NCBI RefSeq assembly: GCF_000718985.1
Contig: NZ_JODL01000001.1
Coordinates: 310,001 to 374,000, forward strand
Direction: 5' to 3'
Origin: Streptomyces megasporus
Lineage (GTDB): Bacteria; Actinomycetota; Actinomycetes; Streptomycetales; Streptomycetaceae
Length of the DNA: 64,000 bases
Below are positions 50,498 to 59,838 of this stretch, piece by piece. The notes below the pieces were generated by a model. The model saw only the letters and a list, made by a program, of their open reading frames with translations. It was not told the origin of the DNA and did no database searches. A program made the position numbers and the translations under genes. How positions within the stretch are numbered: the stretch's first letter is position 1; every line of letters begins with the position of its first letter.

Positions 50498-51262
50498 CTA
50501 CTCCGTCACCGCGAGCTTCCTGCCGTAGTCCACGACCTGGTCGTCCTGCGGGGCCCGCAGGGTGAACTCCTTGTCCCACTCCAGCAGTTCGACCACGCCC
50601 GCGTCGCCGCCGCGCTCCAGCCGCAGCGGGTAGGGCCTGCCGATCAGCGCGACGCTGAGGACCCCGCCGTTGCCCTGCGCGGCCCGCACCTCTATCGTCC
50701 GCACGCCCTCGACCTCGCCGCGGTCGCCGGTCTCCCGCTCGCCCTGGAGGGCGAGCAGCCCGTCCAGCAGCACGTCCTTGTCCGTGAAACCGCTGAGCTG
50801 CCCGTAGGCCGGGTCGTCCGGCGGGACCTTGACGTACTTGCCCTCCAGCTTGCGGGCCGCCGCCAGGTCGCTCTCGGTGGGTTCCTCGTCGCCCTGCTCC
50901 TGCCGGACCCAGAAGCCCGCGTCGGCCTTGAGGTAGAGGTCCTCGTCGACCCGCAGCAGCTCGAAGTGCGGGCCGCCCTTGGCGGAGACCTCGCCGAGAC
51001 CGCCGTTGTCCTTCAGCCGCATGTCCAGCCGGTACGTGCGGCCCTGACTGATCACGCTGCCCGACAGCCGAACGGACTCGGCCGACTCGGCGGCCTTGCG
51101 CGCCCTCTCCTCGATCTTGGCGGCGGGGAGTTTGCCGATCCCGTTGGTCCCCGCGTCCGGGTCCTCCGAGCCGCATCCCGCGAGCACGACCACCAGCGCC
51201 GTGAGTACCGCCCCCACCACCGTCGCGCTCCGGGCACGAACACCGTGGACCCACACAGTCAC
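50498..51262 (-). CDS. LppX/LprAFG-like lipoprotein
   Basis: 254 aa from the GTG at 51262 with AGGAAGAG upstream. The signal peptide has a hydrophobic core VVGAVLTALVVVLAGC and lipobox LAGC, acylation at C30. The mature protein has AESAESVRLSGSVISQGRTYRLDMRL, a pattern shared with the LppX/LprG fold, and ends in a beta-rich domain. Members bind or shuttle lipids at the outer membrane face. It has the same design as the lipoprotein between adnA and adnB. Confidence 0.82.
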   Translation of the reverse strand: MTVWVHGVRARSATVVGAVLTALVVVLAGCGSEDPDAGTNGIGKLPAAKIEERARKAAESAESVRLSGSVISQGRTYRLDMRLKDNGGLGEVSAKGGPHFELLRVDEDLYLKADAGFWVRQEQGDEEPTESDLAAARKLEGKYVKVPPDDPAYGQLSGFTDKDVLLDGLLALQGERETGDRGEVEGVRTIEVRAAQGNGGVLSVALIGRPYPLRLERGGDAGVVELLEWDKEFTLRAPQDDQVVDYGRKLAVTE

Positions 51263-51438
51263 GTCCGCTCTTCCTCCTGAAGTCGAGGCAGGATCGCACC
51301 TTACCGGGGGTACCGGCCCCGGACGGAAAGCGGCCGTCCGGCCGACGGCGCGCAGGGGGCGCGGACGTGGGCGCGTTAGCCTGAAGGACACTTTCGGGCC
51401 ATGTCACCGTGCTGCACTCGGCCTCGCGCGGGTACACG

Positions 51439-51510
51439 CGAACACGACGGACACAACGCACGACGCACGACACACGAGACACGACGCACGAGACACGGAA
51501 CGGCACGAGC
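51439..51510. repeat. CACGA-rich low-complexity tract
   Basis: Short imperfect repeats of ACGACGCACGA/GAGACACG lie in the region upstream of the MgtE-N/CBS gene. The tract is probably transcribed as 5' leader. Confidence 0.55.
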
Positions 51511-51528
51511 GAGGAGCGGAGGACGGGC

Positions 51529-52833
51529 ATGGCGCTGGGTGCCCCGCGGGTCTTCGTCTCGCACCTCTCCGGCATCGCCGTCTTCGACCCCGTCGGGGAC
51601 CAGGTGGGACGCGTACGGGACGTGGTGGCGATGCTGCGCGTCGGCAACCTGCCGCCGCGCGTGCTCGGGCTGGTCGTGGAGGTGGTCAGCCGGCGGCGCG
51701 TCTTCCTCCCCATGACCCGGGTGACCGGCGTGGAGTCGGGACAGGTGATCACCACCGGCGTGGTCAACCTGCGACGCTTCGAGCAGCGCCCCGCCGAGAC
51801 CCTGGTCCTGGGGGAACTCCTGGACCGGCAGGTGACGCTGGTCGAGACGGGCGAGAAGGTCACCGTGCTCGACGTGGGCCTCACCCGGTTGCCGTCCCGC
51901 CGCGACTGGCTGATCGACAAGGTCTTCGTGCGGCGCGGCAGGGGCGGTGCGCTGCGGCGGCGCGGGGAGACGCTGACCGTGGAGTGGTCGGCGGTGACCG
52001 GCTTCTCGCTGGAGGAGGAGGAACAGGGGGCGGCCAACCTGCTGGCCGTCTTCGACCGGCTGCGCCCCGCCGACCTCGCCAACGTGCTCCACCACCTGTC
52101 GGCCAAGCGCCGGGGCGAGGTGGCCGCCGCGCTGGACGACGACCGACTGGCGGACGTGCTGGAGGAGCTGCCGGACGACGACCAGGTGGAGATCCTCCGC
52201 AAGCTCAAGGACGAGCGCGCCGCGGACGTGCTGGAGGCGATGGCCCCCGACGACGCCGCCGACCTCCTCTCCGAGCTGCCGGAGAAGGACATGGAGCGGC
52301 TGCTGCGCCTGATGGAGCCGCAGGACGCCGCTCCGCTGCGGCGGTTGCTGACGTACGAGGAACACACCGCGGGCGGGATCATGACGACCGAACCGATCGT
52401 GCTGCGCCCCGACGCCACGGTGGCCGACGCCCTGGCCAGGGTGCGCGTGGAGGACCTGCCGGCCCCGCTGGCCGCGCAGGTGTACGTGTGCCGGCCGCCG
52501 GAGGAGACCCCGACGGGGAAGTACCTGGGCCTGGCGCACTTCCAGCGGTTGCTGCGGGAGCCGCCCGGCACGCTGGTCGGTTCGGTCGTGGACACCGATC
52601 TGCGGCCGCTGCCGCCGGACACCCCCCTGCCCACCCTGACCAGCTATCTGGCGGCGTACAACATCGTGTCGGTGCCGGTGGTGGACGAGAGCGGTTCGCT
52701 GCTGGGCGCCGTCACGGTCGACGACGTCCTGGACCACCTGCTGCCGGACGACTGGCGCGAGGCCGCCGCCCGACAGGCGATCGGGAGGGGCGACCTGCTG
52801 GAGGACGCCCGGGGGGTCGCCGGTGACCGATAG
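51529..52833 (+). CDS. MgtE N-domain/CBS protein without a channel domain
   Basis: 434 aa from the ATG at 51529 after GGAGGAC. The N-terminal 170 residues are PRC-barrel-like (DPVGDQVGRVRDVV, LIDKVFVRR). An MgtE N-domain follows at about 175-290: LHHLSAKRRGEVAAALDDDRLADVLEELPDDDQVEILRKLKDERAADVLEAM in helical repeats. Two CBS domains complete it (GGIMTTEPIVLRPDATVADAL; VSVPVVDESGSLLGAVTVDDVLDHL). The MgtE transmembrane channel is missing, so it should be a Mg2+/nucleotide sensor. It overlaps DUF1003 by 11 nt. Confidence 0.9.
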   Translation: MALGAPRVFVSHLSGIAVFDPVGDQVGRVRDVVAMLRVGNLPPRVLGLVVEVVSRRRVFLPMTRVTGVESGQVITTGVVNLRRFEQRPAETLVLGELLDRQVTLVETGEKVTVLDVGLTRLPSRRDWLIDKVFVRRGRGGALRRRGETLTVEWSAVTGFSLEEEEQGAANLLAVFDRLRPADLANVLHHLSAKRRGEVAAALDDDRLADVLEELPDDDQVEILRKLKDERAADVLEAMAPDDAADLLSELPEKDMERLLRLMEPQDAAPLRRLLTYEEHTAGGIMTTEPIVLRPDATVADALARVRVEDLPAPLAAQVYVCRPPEETPTGKYLGLAHFQRLLREPPGTLVGSVVDTDLRPLPPDTPLPTLTSYLAAYNIVSVPVVDESGSLLGAVTVDDVLDHLLPDDWREAAARQAIGRGDLLEDARGVAGDR

Positions 52834-53422
52834 GCCGACGACCGGCAGGGAGCGGGACGAGCGCCGGGAACGGCGCAGGGAGCGCCGGGAACGTGAGCGG
52901 AGCCTGCCGCCGCTCACCGGGCGGGAGCGCCGGACCCGGCTGGACCAGCCGATGGTGCCGCGCCGCGGTCTGCTGCCGGAGTACGATCCGGAGGCCTTCG
53001 GGCGGCTGTCGGAGCGGATCGCCCGCTTCCTGGGCACGGGACGGTTCCTCGTCTGGATGACGGTGACCATCGTCGTGTGGGTCGTCTGGAACGTCGCGGC
53101 CCCGCCAGCGCTGCGCTTCGACGAGTACCCGTTCATCTTCCTGACGCTCGTGCTGTCGCTCCAGGCGTCGTACGCGGCCCCGTTGATCCTTCTGGCCCAG
53201 AACCGGCAGGACGACCGGGACCGGGTCAACCTGGAGCAGGACCGCAAGCGCAACGAGCGCTCCATCGCCGACACCGAGTACCTCACCCGTGAGGTCGCCG
53301 CGCTGCGGATGGGCCTGGGCGAGGTGGCCACCCGGGACTGGATCCGCTCGGAGCTCCAGGAGTTGCTGAAGGAGCTGGAGCAGCGCGGCGCCGTGGAGCC
53401 CTCCCCCGACCGGGAGCGCTGA
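52823..53422 (+). CDS. DUF1003 membrane protein
   Basis: 199 aa from the GTG at 52823, overlapping the upstream stop by 11 nt. An Arg/Glu-rich basic N terminus is followed by two TM helices (FLVWMTVTIVVWVVWNV and FIFLTLVLSLQASYAAPLILLAQ) and a C-terminal coiled coil. The segment SLQASYAAPLILLAQNRQDDRDR is the family signature. Coupling to the MgtE-N/CBS protein suggests a joint cation-related role. Counterpart Rv1234 by recalled order. Confidence 0.9.
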   Translation: MTDRPTTGRERDERRERRRERRERERSLPPLTGRERRTRLDQPMVPRRGLLPEYDPEAFGRLSERIARFLGTGRFLVWMTVTIVVWVVWNVAAPPALRFDEYPFIFLTLVLSLQASYAAPLILLAQNRQDDRDRVNLEQDRKRNERSIADTEYLTREVAALRMGLGEVATRDWIRSELQELLKELEQRGAVEPSPDRER

Positions 53423-53550
53423 CGTCCCCCCACCCGCGATCCGCCCGCGATCCACCCACGCCTTGCCCGCGATCCGCCCACAGGAGTGCGGTGATCCGTG
53501 TCTCGTCCGCCGCCTTCGGCACGGCAGCCGCCGCGCCGTACCATCGGGGC

Positions 53551-54717
53551 ATGGCTACTGACACGTCCGCGGCACGCAGCGGAGCCCCCACCGAGGAAGC
53601 GGTCCGCGCCGCGCTCGCGACCGTGAACGACCCGGAGATCCACCGCCCGATCACCGATCTCGGCATGGTGAAGTCCGTGGAGATCGGCGCGGACGGAGCG
53701 GTCGCGGTCGCGGTCTACCTGACCGTCGCCGGCTGCCCGATGCGCGAGACCATCACCTCCTCCGTGACCGAGGCGGTCCGCCGTGTGGCGGGCGTCACGG
53801 ACGTGACGGTGTCCCTGGACGTGATGAGCGACGAGCAGCGCCGCGAGTTGGCGGCCACCCTCCGCGGCGGTCAGGCCGAGCGCGAGATCCCGTTCGCCAA
53901 GCCGGGCTCGCTGACCCGGGTGTACGCGATCGCCTCCGGCAAGGGCGGTGTCGGCAAGTCCTCGGTGACGGTCAACCTGGCGGCGGCGATGGCGGCCGAC
54001 GGGTTGAAGGTCGGCGTCGTGGACGCCGACATCTACGGCCACTCGGTGCCGCGCATGCTGGGCGCGGAGGGCCGGCCGACCCAGGTCGAGAACATGATCA
54101 TGCCGCCGTCCGCGAACGGCGTGAAGGTCATCTCGATCGGCATGTTCACCCCGGGCAACGCCCCGGTGGTGTGGCGCGGGCCGATGCTCCACCGCGCGCT
54201 CCAGCAGTTCCTCGCCGACGTCTACTGGGGCGACCTGGACGTGCTGCTGCTGGACCTGCCGCCGGGCACGGGCGACATCGCCATCTCGGTGGCACAGCTC
54301 GTCCCGAACGCCGAGATCCTGGTGGTGACCACCCCGCAGCAGGCGGCGGCCGAGGTCGCCGAGCGCGCCGGTTCCATCGCCGTGCAGACCCACCAGAAGA
54401 TCGTGGGCGTCGTGGAGAACATGTCCGGGCTGCCCTGCCCGCACTGCGGCGAGATGGTGGACGTCTTCGGCACCGGCGGCGGTCAGCGCGTGGCCGACGG
54501 GCTGAGCCGGACCACCGGCACCGGCGTCCCGGTCCTCGGCTCCATCCCGATCGACGTGCGGCTGCGCGAGGGCGGTGACGAGGGCAGGCCGGTGGTGCTG
54601 ACCGACCCGGAGTCCCCCGCGGGCGCGGCGATCCGCTCGATCGCCGGCAAGCTGGGCGGACGGCAGCGGGGACTGGCCGGGATGTCGCTGGGGATCACCC
54701 CGCGCAACAAGTTCTGA
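53551..54717 (+). CDS. mrp: Mrp/ApbC iron-sulfur carrier ATPase
   Basis: 388 aa from the ATG at 53551. An N-terminal DUF59/MIP18 domain (about 15-95, with VYLTVAGCPMRETI) precedes a P-loop domain: SGKGGVGKSS at 129-138 (deviant Walker A), VVDADIYGHSVPRMLG, LLDLPPGTGD, and CPHC metal-binding motif in GLPCPHCGEM. It is a dimeric scaffold that carries Fe-S clusters to target proteins. Standing alone on its strand, convergent with the next gene. Confidence 0.94.
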   Translation: MATDTSAARSGAPTEEAVRAALATVNDPEIHRPITDLGMVKSVEIGADGAVAVAVYLTVAGCPMRETITSSVTEAVRRVAGVTDVTVSLDVMSDEQRRELAATLRGGQAEREIPFAKPGSLTRVYAIASGKGGVGKSSVTVNLAAAMAADGLKVGVVDADIYGHSVPRMLGAEGRPTQVENMIMPPSANGVKVISIGMFTPGNAPVVWRGPMLHRALQQFLADVYWGDLDVLLLDLPPGTGDIAISVAQLVPNAEILVVTTPQQAAAEVAERAGSIAVQTHQKIVGVVENMSGLPCPHCGEMVDVFGTGGGQRVADGLSRTTGTGVPVLGSIPIDVRLREGGDEGRPVVLTDPESPAGAAIRSIAGKLGGRQRGLAGMSLGITPRNKF

Positions 54718-54722
54718 GGCGG

Positions 54723-54745
54723 CCTTCGGGGCTCCGAGGCCCCGT
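54723..54745 (+). terminator. Possible terminator after mrp
   Basis: GGCCT-(T)-CGG-GGCT-CCG-AGGCC forms an 8-bp stem with one bulged T, starting a few nt after the mrp stop. Confidence 0.45.
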
Positions 54746-54791
54746 GGGCTTCCCACACGGAAGGTGGTGTGCTCGCGGGCGCGCCGCCTTC

Positions 54792-54833
54792 CGTCGTATC
54801 CGGTTCGTCGTATCCGGTCCGTCGTATCCGGTC
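54792..54833. repeat. 14-bp tandem repeat, 3 copies
   Basis: CGTCGTATCCGGTT followed by two copies of CGTCGTATCCGGTC, between convergent mrp and the 54873 gene. Only one base differs among copies. Confidence 0.9.
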
Positions 54834-54872
54834 ACGGCCTTCGCGCGGTTCCGGCCGCGGCGGGCCCCGCCG

Positions 54873-55514
54873 TCAGTGGCGGTAGGCGGTGATGTCCTTG
54901 ATCACCGAGAAGCCCAGTCCGTAGGCGCTCATCCCCCGCCCGTACGCGCCGATGTGCACGTTCTCGTGGGCCGGGCCCGCCAGGACCCAGCCGTACTCGG
55001 ACTCCCGGTAGCGGAACTCGGCCGGGATGCCGTCGACCGGCAGCGTCAGGGTGGTCCAGGCGGAGTTCTCCAGGTCGTCCGCCAGCTCCCAGGCGATCGC
55101 CGTCTGCTGGTCGAGCCACTGCTGCCTGAGCCCGCGTTCCATCCGGGCGGGCCAGGTGCACGACAGCAGCCCCGATCCGGCCAGCCAGGCGGCCGACGAG
55201 ACCGAGGTGGCGTCCAGGACGCCCGTGCCGTCCGGACTGCTGCGCACCGGACGGTCGGCGACCGTCACCACGATGGCGAAGCGCTGGTGGTCCGGGCCGG
55301 CCTCAGAGCGGTAGGAGGGCTCGTCCCCGTGTCCGGTCGCGCCGTGTTCGACCGTGCCGTCGGCCGCCCTCCCCACCCGCGTCAGCCAGCGTGGGCCGGT
55401 GAAGGCCTCATCGAGGCCGTACCAGGGGAAATCGGCCATCAGGTAGCCGTCGATCCCCCGGTCCGCCCCGGACGCGGTCGCGTCCTGTGGCTCTGCCCGG
55501 CCCGTCGTCTCCAT
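54873..55514 (-). CDS. Conserved streptomycete hypothetical protein
   Basis: 213 aa from the ATG at 55514 with AGGAGG upstream. The sequence has no signal peptide or TM segment. Conserved-looking blocks are GIDGYLMADFPWYGLDEAFTGPRWL, RFAIVVTVADRPVR, and VDGIPAEFRYRESEYGWVLAGPAHENVHIGAYGRGMSAYGLGF split by loops. I do not recognise a family. It lies between mrp and tatB; the same strand as tatB but separated by 160 nt. Confidence 0.75.
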   Translation of the reverse strand: METTGRAEPQDATASGADRGIDGYLMADFPWYGLDEAFTGPRWLTRVGRAADGTVEHGATGHGDEPSYRSEAGPDHQRFAIVVTVADRPVRSSPDGTGVLDATSVSSAAWLAGSGLLSCTWPARMERGLRQQWLDQQTAIAWELADDLENSAWTTLTLPVDGIPAEFRYRESEYGWVLAGPAHENVHIGAYGRGMSAYGLGFSVIKDITAYRH

Positions 55515-55674
55515 CTGCGCGACGCCTCCTCGTGTGCCCCGTGTCGTGGCGGACCCGCCCCCCTGGGGCCCGACCTCGGACACAGGGAGAATAGCCGGCC
55601 CCGTACCCCGAACCGGACAGAACCGGGTGTGCACTACGGGAGGTGGCCCTCACGGTTCACCGGCGAGGAGTGTC

Positions 55675-56139
55675 TCAGGTCGCGTCGGCGTCGAACGGCG
55701 GAGGATCGTGCCGGGGCGCCGGGTCCGCCTTGCGGAGCCGGTCGGGAGTGGCGCTCTCCGAAGCCTTCGCGGGGGTGACGTCGGACCCGTCCGACGTGCC
55801 GCCGGAGGTGATCTCCCGTCCGTTGACCGCGTCCGTGACCTCGGCGAGCTCCTGGCGGAGGTCGAAGCTGTTGCGGATCTCCTTCAGACCCAGGTCGTCG
55901 TTGTCCAGCAGGTGCTTGCGGGCGAAGTTCTTGGGGTTGAGGTCCTCGAACTCGAAGTCCTTGAACTCCGGCCCCAGCTCCTTGCGGATGTCGTCGCGCG
56001 CGTTGTCCGAGAACTCCCGCACCTTGCGGATGAACCCCGCGACGTCCTGGATCACCTTCGGCAGCTTCTCCGGCCCGAAGACAAGGACCGCGAGGATGAT
56101 GAGCGCGACCAGCTCGAGGGGTCCTATGTCGAAGAACAC
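55675..56139 (-). CDS. tatB: Twin-arginine translocase subunit TatB
   Basis: 154 aa from the GTG at 56139 with GAGGGAG upstream. One N-terminal TM helix (LVALIILAVLVFGPEKLPKV) with the conserved GPEKLP and an amphipathic helix (IQDVAGFIRKVREFSD). The long charged C-terminal tail separates it from TatA. It forms the substrate receptor with TatC. It follows htrA by 157 nt in the sigE - anti-sigma - htrA - tatB order known from mycobacteria. Confidence 0.92.
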   Translation of the reverse strand: MFFDIGPLELVALIILAVLVFGPEKLPKVIQDVAGFIRKVREFSDNARDDIRKELGPEFKDFEFEDLNPKNFARKHLLDNDDLGLKEIRNSFDLRQELAEVTDAVNGREITSGGTSDGSDVTPAKASESATPDRLRKADPAPRHDPPPFDADAT

Positions 56140-56296
56140 CGTGCAGCTCCCTCAGATACGTCCACGGCCCGTCCGGCCACAGTCACGGTACCCGCCCGGA
56201 CCCCCGGGGCGGGAGTCGGCGACGCGAACAACAGCCGTCGCCCGGGGCGCCGTCCCCACCGCCGCCCGAGCGCCGTCCCGAGCGCCGTCCCGGGCG

Positions 56297-57823
56297 TCAC
56301 GACCCGGTCGCCGATCCGAGCACGACCTCCACCGTCCGCTCCCGGCCGCCGCGTTCGACCGTCAGCTCCAGCCGGTCGCCGGGCCGGTGGCTGCGGATCT
56401 TCACGATCAGCTCCTCGCCGCCCCGGACCGGTGTGCCGTCCACCTCCGTGATGACGTCCCCCTCCTCGATGCCCGCCCGGTCCGCGGGCCCGCCGGGGAC
56501 GACGGACGTGCCCTCCCCGCCGGAACCGAGGGCGACGCGGGCGCCCTCCCCGGTGTACTCCATGTCGAGCGTGACGCCGATCACGGGGTGGGTGGCCCGA
56601 CCGGTGTTGATCAGCTCCTCGGCCACCCGCTTGGCCTGGTTGACGGGGATGGCGAAGCCCAGACCGATGCTGCCGCCGCGGCCGGACCCGGGCAGACCGT
56701 TGTCGGCGGCGCGGATCGCGCTGTTGATGCCGATCACCCGACCCCTGGCGTCCATCAGCGGGCCGCCCGAGTTGCCGGGGTTGATGGGGGCGTCGGTCTG
56801 CAGCGCGTCCACGTAGCTGATGTCGCTGCTCCCCGCGCCGCCCCTGTCGCCGCCCGCCGTGATGGGGCGCTCCTTGGCGCTGATGATGCCCTCGGTGACC
56901 GTGCCCGCCAGGTCGTACGGCGCTCCGATCGCCACGACCGGGTCGCCCACCCGCACGGAGTCGGAGTTGCCCAGTGGCAGCGGGTGCAGTCCGTGGACGC
57001 CTTTCACCCTCAGCACGGCGAGGTCGTAGCCGCTGTCGGTGCCGACGATCTCGGCGGCGGCCGTCTCCCCGCCGTGGAAGGTCACCCTGATGTCCCCGCC
57101 GCCCTCGGCGGGCTCCACCACATGGTGGTTGGTCAGGAGGTGGCCGCGCTTGTCGAGGACGAAGCCGGTGCCGGTGCCCTGTTCGCCGGAGCCCCGCACG
57201 TGGATGGTCACCACGCCGGGCAGGGCGCGCTCGGCGATCCCGGCCACGCTGCCCGGATCGCGCTCCGTGTCCTCGACGGGCGCCTGGGACAGTTCGATGG
57301 TGCCGAATCCGGCCGTGCGCTCCAGGTGGGATCCGACCCACCCGCCCACGCCGCCGACCGCCAGTGCCAGCGCGGCGAGCGCGGCGGCCGTCCGTCGACG
57401 GACCCGGCGCGGCCCGGCGGGGGACGGGGTCCGCGGGGCCGGGAGGTCCGGGAGGGTTTGGGAGAGCGGTGCGTCGGGGGCGGGCGGGGGCGGCGGCACC
57501 GCCGAGGGGGGCGACGGCGGCGCCCACGGGTCGTACCGCGCGAACGGCCCGCTCGGGGCCGCCGCGCTCTCCGGAGCGGGGGGCTGGGCCTGCGCCGGCA
57601 GTCGGGTGCCCCGCGCGGGCGTCGGCACGGGGCGCTGGACGGGCGGAGCGGGGGCCCAGGGCCCCGGACCGCCGTAGGGGGGCGTGCCGTACGGGTCCTC
57701 CCCGTGCAACGGCCTCGGCACGGGGCCGGCGGCCTGGACGCCTCCCACCGGGCGCGGGGCGGAGGTCCCGCGTGGACGGCTCCACCACGTCGGTTGCGGC
57801 CTGGCGGCCTTCCCCTCGTCCAT
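56297..57823 (-). CDS. htrA: HtrA/DegP-family serine protease
   Basis: 508 aa from the ATG at 57823, with GGGGAGAGC just upstream. A cytosolic N terminus of 140 residues, Pro/Ala-rich, is followed by a TM helix at about 145-164, a trypsin-like domain and a C-terminal PDZ (about 415-500). The triad is H234 (TNHHVV), D267 (YDLAVL) and S352 (GNSGGP). It degrades or refolds damaged extracytoplasmic proteins. It lies downstream of sigE and its anti-sigma factor on the same strand, so it is probably part of that envelope-stress response. Confidence 0.93.
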   Translation of the reverse strand: MDEGKAARPQPTWWSRPRGTSAPRPVGGVQAAGPVPRPLHGEDPYGTPPYGGPGPWAPAPPVQRPVPTPARGTRLPAQAQPPAPESAAAPSGPFARYDPWAPPSPPSAVPPPPPAPDAPLSQTLPDLPAPRTPSPAGPRRVRRRTAAALAALALAVGGVGGWVGSHLERTAGFGTIELSQAPVEDTERDPGSVAGIAERALPGVVTIHVRGSGEQGTGTGFVLDKRGHLLTNHHVVEPAEGGGDIRVTFHGGETAAAEIVGTDSGYDLAVLRVKGVHGLHPLPLGNSDSVRVGDPVVAIGAPYDLAGTVTEGIISAKERPITAGGDRGGAGSSDISYVDALQTDAPINPGNSGGPLMDARGRVIGINSAIRAADNGLPGSGRGGSIGLGFAIPVNQAKRVAEELINTGRATHPVIGVTLDMEYTGEGARVALGSGGEGTSVVPGGPADRAGIEEGDVITEVDGTPVRGGEELIVKIRSHRPGDRLELTVERGGRERTVEVVLGSATGS

Positions 57824-57967
57824 GCTCTCCCCACATTCGCCCGCGCCGTCCTCACGCGCGGACTCGCACCACATCCCCACGATTCAACCAGGTCCGTACC
57901 TCGGGGGCGGGCAGACCCGCCGTTCCGTCCGCGCCCCACCGGGCGTCCACCGGGCGGACGCAGCCGG

Positions 57968-58918
57968 TCAGTGACCGATCCGCGACCCGGCGGGGGAGGT
58001 GGAGGGGAGCGTGAGAGGAGACACCGAGGGGTCGGTCGCGGGGTCGGCCGCGGGGACCGGGGCGGTGAACGTGGCCGAGGGGGTCGCGCCGGGCAGCGGT
58101 CGTTCCACCGGCCCGTACGTCATCGGCGACCCCATGTCCAGCGGCCGGGGGGTGTAGTACGTCGGGCGTATCAGGGGCGGGTGCAGCGCGGAGACCACGT
58201 CCAGCACCGGCGCCGTCATCAGCCCGTACTGCCGGGCGGCGTGATCGGCCTCCAGCCGCGACACGGACTGCGCGGGCGAGGGCACCGGCGGCGGCACCGC
58301 CGTGGGCTCGCCCGTCGGGCCGGTGTCGCCCCGCTCCCCCTCGCCGGACCGCCCGCCGTCCCGTACCACGCCGACCGTGGCCGTGCGCGGGGCGCCAGCG
58401 GTGGCGCCGTCCCCGCTCGCCACCGACGTGGAGCCGCCGGTCGTGGTGGAGGTGAGCGCGCCGCCGATGGCGAAGGCCGCCAGCGACACGGCGCCGGCGG
58501 CGGCGAAAGCGAAGCGGCGACCACGCGAGGCCGCCCGGTCCGGTTCGTGGATGCGGAAGCCGCGTTCGGGGGTGAGCGCGCTGCGGGACGGCAGGTACTC
58601 GAAGTCCCAGGGGGACGTGGACGGGCCTATCGGCCCGTCCGGCCCCGGATCGTCCTCCAGCCCCGCGGGCAGCCCCTGGAGCCTCGCGAGCAGCCTCTCG
58701 GAGGGCAGCGGGGACGGAGTGTCGGCGAAGACGCTCTTCACCCTGCGCTGCGCGTCGGCCTCGGCCTTGCAGGAGTGGCAGGTGGCGAGGTGGGCGAGGA
58801 CACGCTCGCGCGTCTCGTGCCCCAGTTCGCCGTCCACCAGGGCCGCCAGGCGGTCCCCCAGGTGCTGTTCGGCCGGGGTCGGCTCCGCTCCGTGGGGCGA
58901 GTCGTATGTGCCGCTCAC
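57968..58918 (-). CDS. Zinc-binding anti-sigma factor (RseA-like)
   Basis: 316 aa from an ATG overlapping the sigE stop (ATGA). The ZAS motif HLATCHSC gives H43-x3-C47-x2-C50. One TM helix follows at about 137-157 ([18 protein letters not shown]), then a Pro/Ser/Thr-rich external region. It should hold SigE inactive at the membrane until redox or cell-wall stress. The coupling and the order match sigE-rseA of M. tuberculosis, but this protein is longer outside the membrane. Confidence 0.9.
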   Translation of the reverse strand: MSGTYDSPHGAEPTPAEQHLGDRLAALVDGELGHETRERVLAHLATCHSCKAEADAQRRVKSVFADTPSPLPSERLLARLQGLPAGLEDDPGPDGPIGPSTSPWDFEYLPSRSALTPERGFRIHEPDRAASRGRRFAFAAAGAVSLAAFAIGGALTSTTTGGSTSVASGDGATAGAPRTATVGVVRDGGRSGEGERGDTGPTGEPTAVPPPVPSPAQSVSRLEADHAARQYGLMTAPVLDVVSALHPPLIRPTYYTPRPLDMGSPMTYGPVERPLPGATPSATFTAPVPAADPATDPSVSPLTLPSTSPAGSRIGH

Positions 58919-59685
58919 TCGATGCCGCCCTCCCTACTCGGTACGCCGGGGACCGCCCCGGCCAGGGCCCGCTGCTCGGCGCGCGCCTCGGGCGACCGGT
59001 GCCTGAGCGCCTTGCGCAGGTGGGAACGGCCGCGGTGGATGCGGCTGCGGACCGTGCCGAGCTTCACGCCGAGCGTCGCGGCGATCTCCTCGTACGACAG
59101 CCCCTCGATGTCGCAGAGCACCACCGCCGCCCGGAACTCCGGGGCGAGGGTGTCCAGGGCGTGCTGGACGTCGGCGTCGAAGTGGGTGTCGTTGAAGTGC
59201 TGCTGGGGGGAGGGCTCGCGGCTGGCCAGCCGCTCGGCCGCGTCGTCGCCGAGCGCGTCGAAGCGGATGCGCTGCTTGCGCCGCACCATGTCCAGGAAGA
59301 GGTTCGTGGTGATGCGGTGCAGCCACCCCTCGAAGGTGCCGGGGGTGTAGGTGGACAGGGAGCGGAAGACCCGGACGAAGACTTCCTGGGTCAGGTCCTC
59401 GGCGTCGTGCTGGTTTCCGGTCAGACGGTACGCGAGCCGGTAGACCCGTGCGCTGTGGGTGCTGACGATCTCCTCCCAGGTGGGAGGCGTCCACGCCGGG
59501 GCGCCCGCGTCGGTGGCGAAGGTCGCGGTGGTCGCGGAGTCGGCGGCGTGGCGGCGGTCAGCGGTGTCGTTCACGGATTTCGGCTCGCCGGGGGACCCGC
59601 GAAAGCGCCTCGGCACTCTTCGGTCGCCGGCTGCAGCCGCACCTCCCCTGTCGGCTCTGGTGGTGTCCAGTGGAGCCCCTACCAT
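58915..59685 (-). CDS. sigE: ECF sigma factor SigE-type
   Basis: 256 aa from the ATG at 59685 ([15 protein letters not shown]); a GTG at 59691 is equally possible and a GTG at 59574 would remove a variable N terminus. Sigma region 2 has [26 protein letters not shown] and [16 protein letters not shown]; region 4 has [41 protein letters not shown], cut by helices. ECF group typical of extracytoplasmic stress. The anti-sigma gene is coupled. The divergent O-methyltransferase shares the 59686-59838 interval. Confidence 0.92.
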   Translation of the reverse strand: MVGAPLDTTRADRGGAAAAGDRRVPRRFRGSPGEPKSVNDTADRRHAADSATTATFATDAGAPAWTPPTWEEIVSTHSARVYRLAYRLTGNQHDAEDLTQEVFVRVFRSLSTYTPGTFEGWLHRITTNLFLDMVRRKQRIRFDALGDDAAERLASREPSPQQHFNDTHFDADVQHALDTLAPEFRAAVVLCDIEGLSYEEIAATLGVKLGTVRSRIHRGRSHLRKALRHRSPEARAEQRALAGAVPGVPSREGGIE

Positions 59686-59838
59686 AGCCACCTCGCCCGT
59701 TAGCTCCGGATAAGTTTCTTTGCCCGTCTTTCGGTCCTGTGCCGCGCTCGTTTCCCTCGTCGCCCGTCACACGGTTCCGTCCTTGACCAACGCGCGGTCC
59801 CATCTGCGGGTTCCCGAGGGCAGCCGATACAGTCACGG

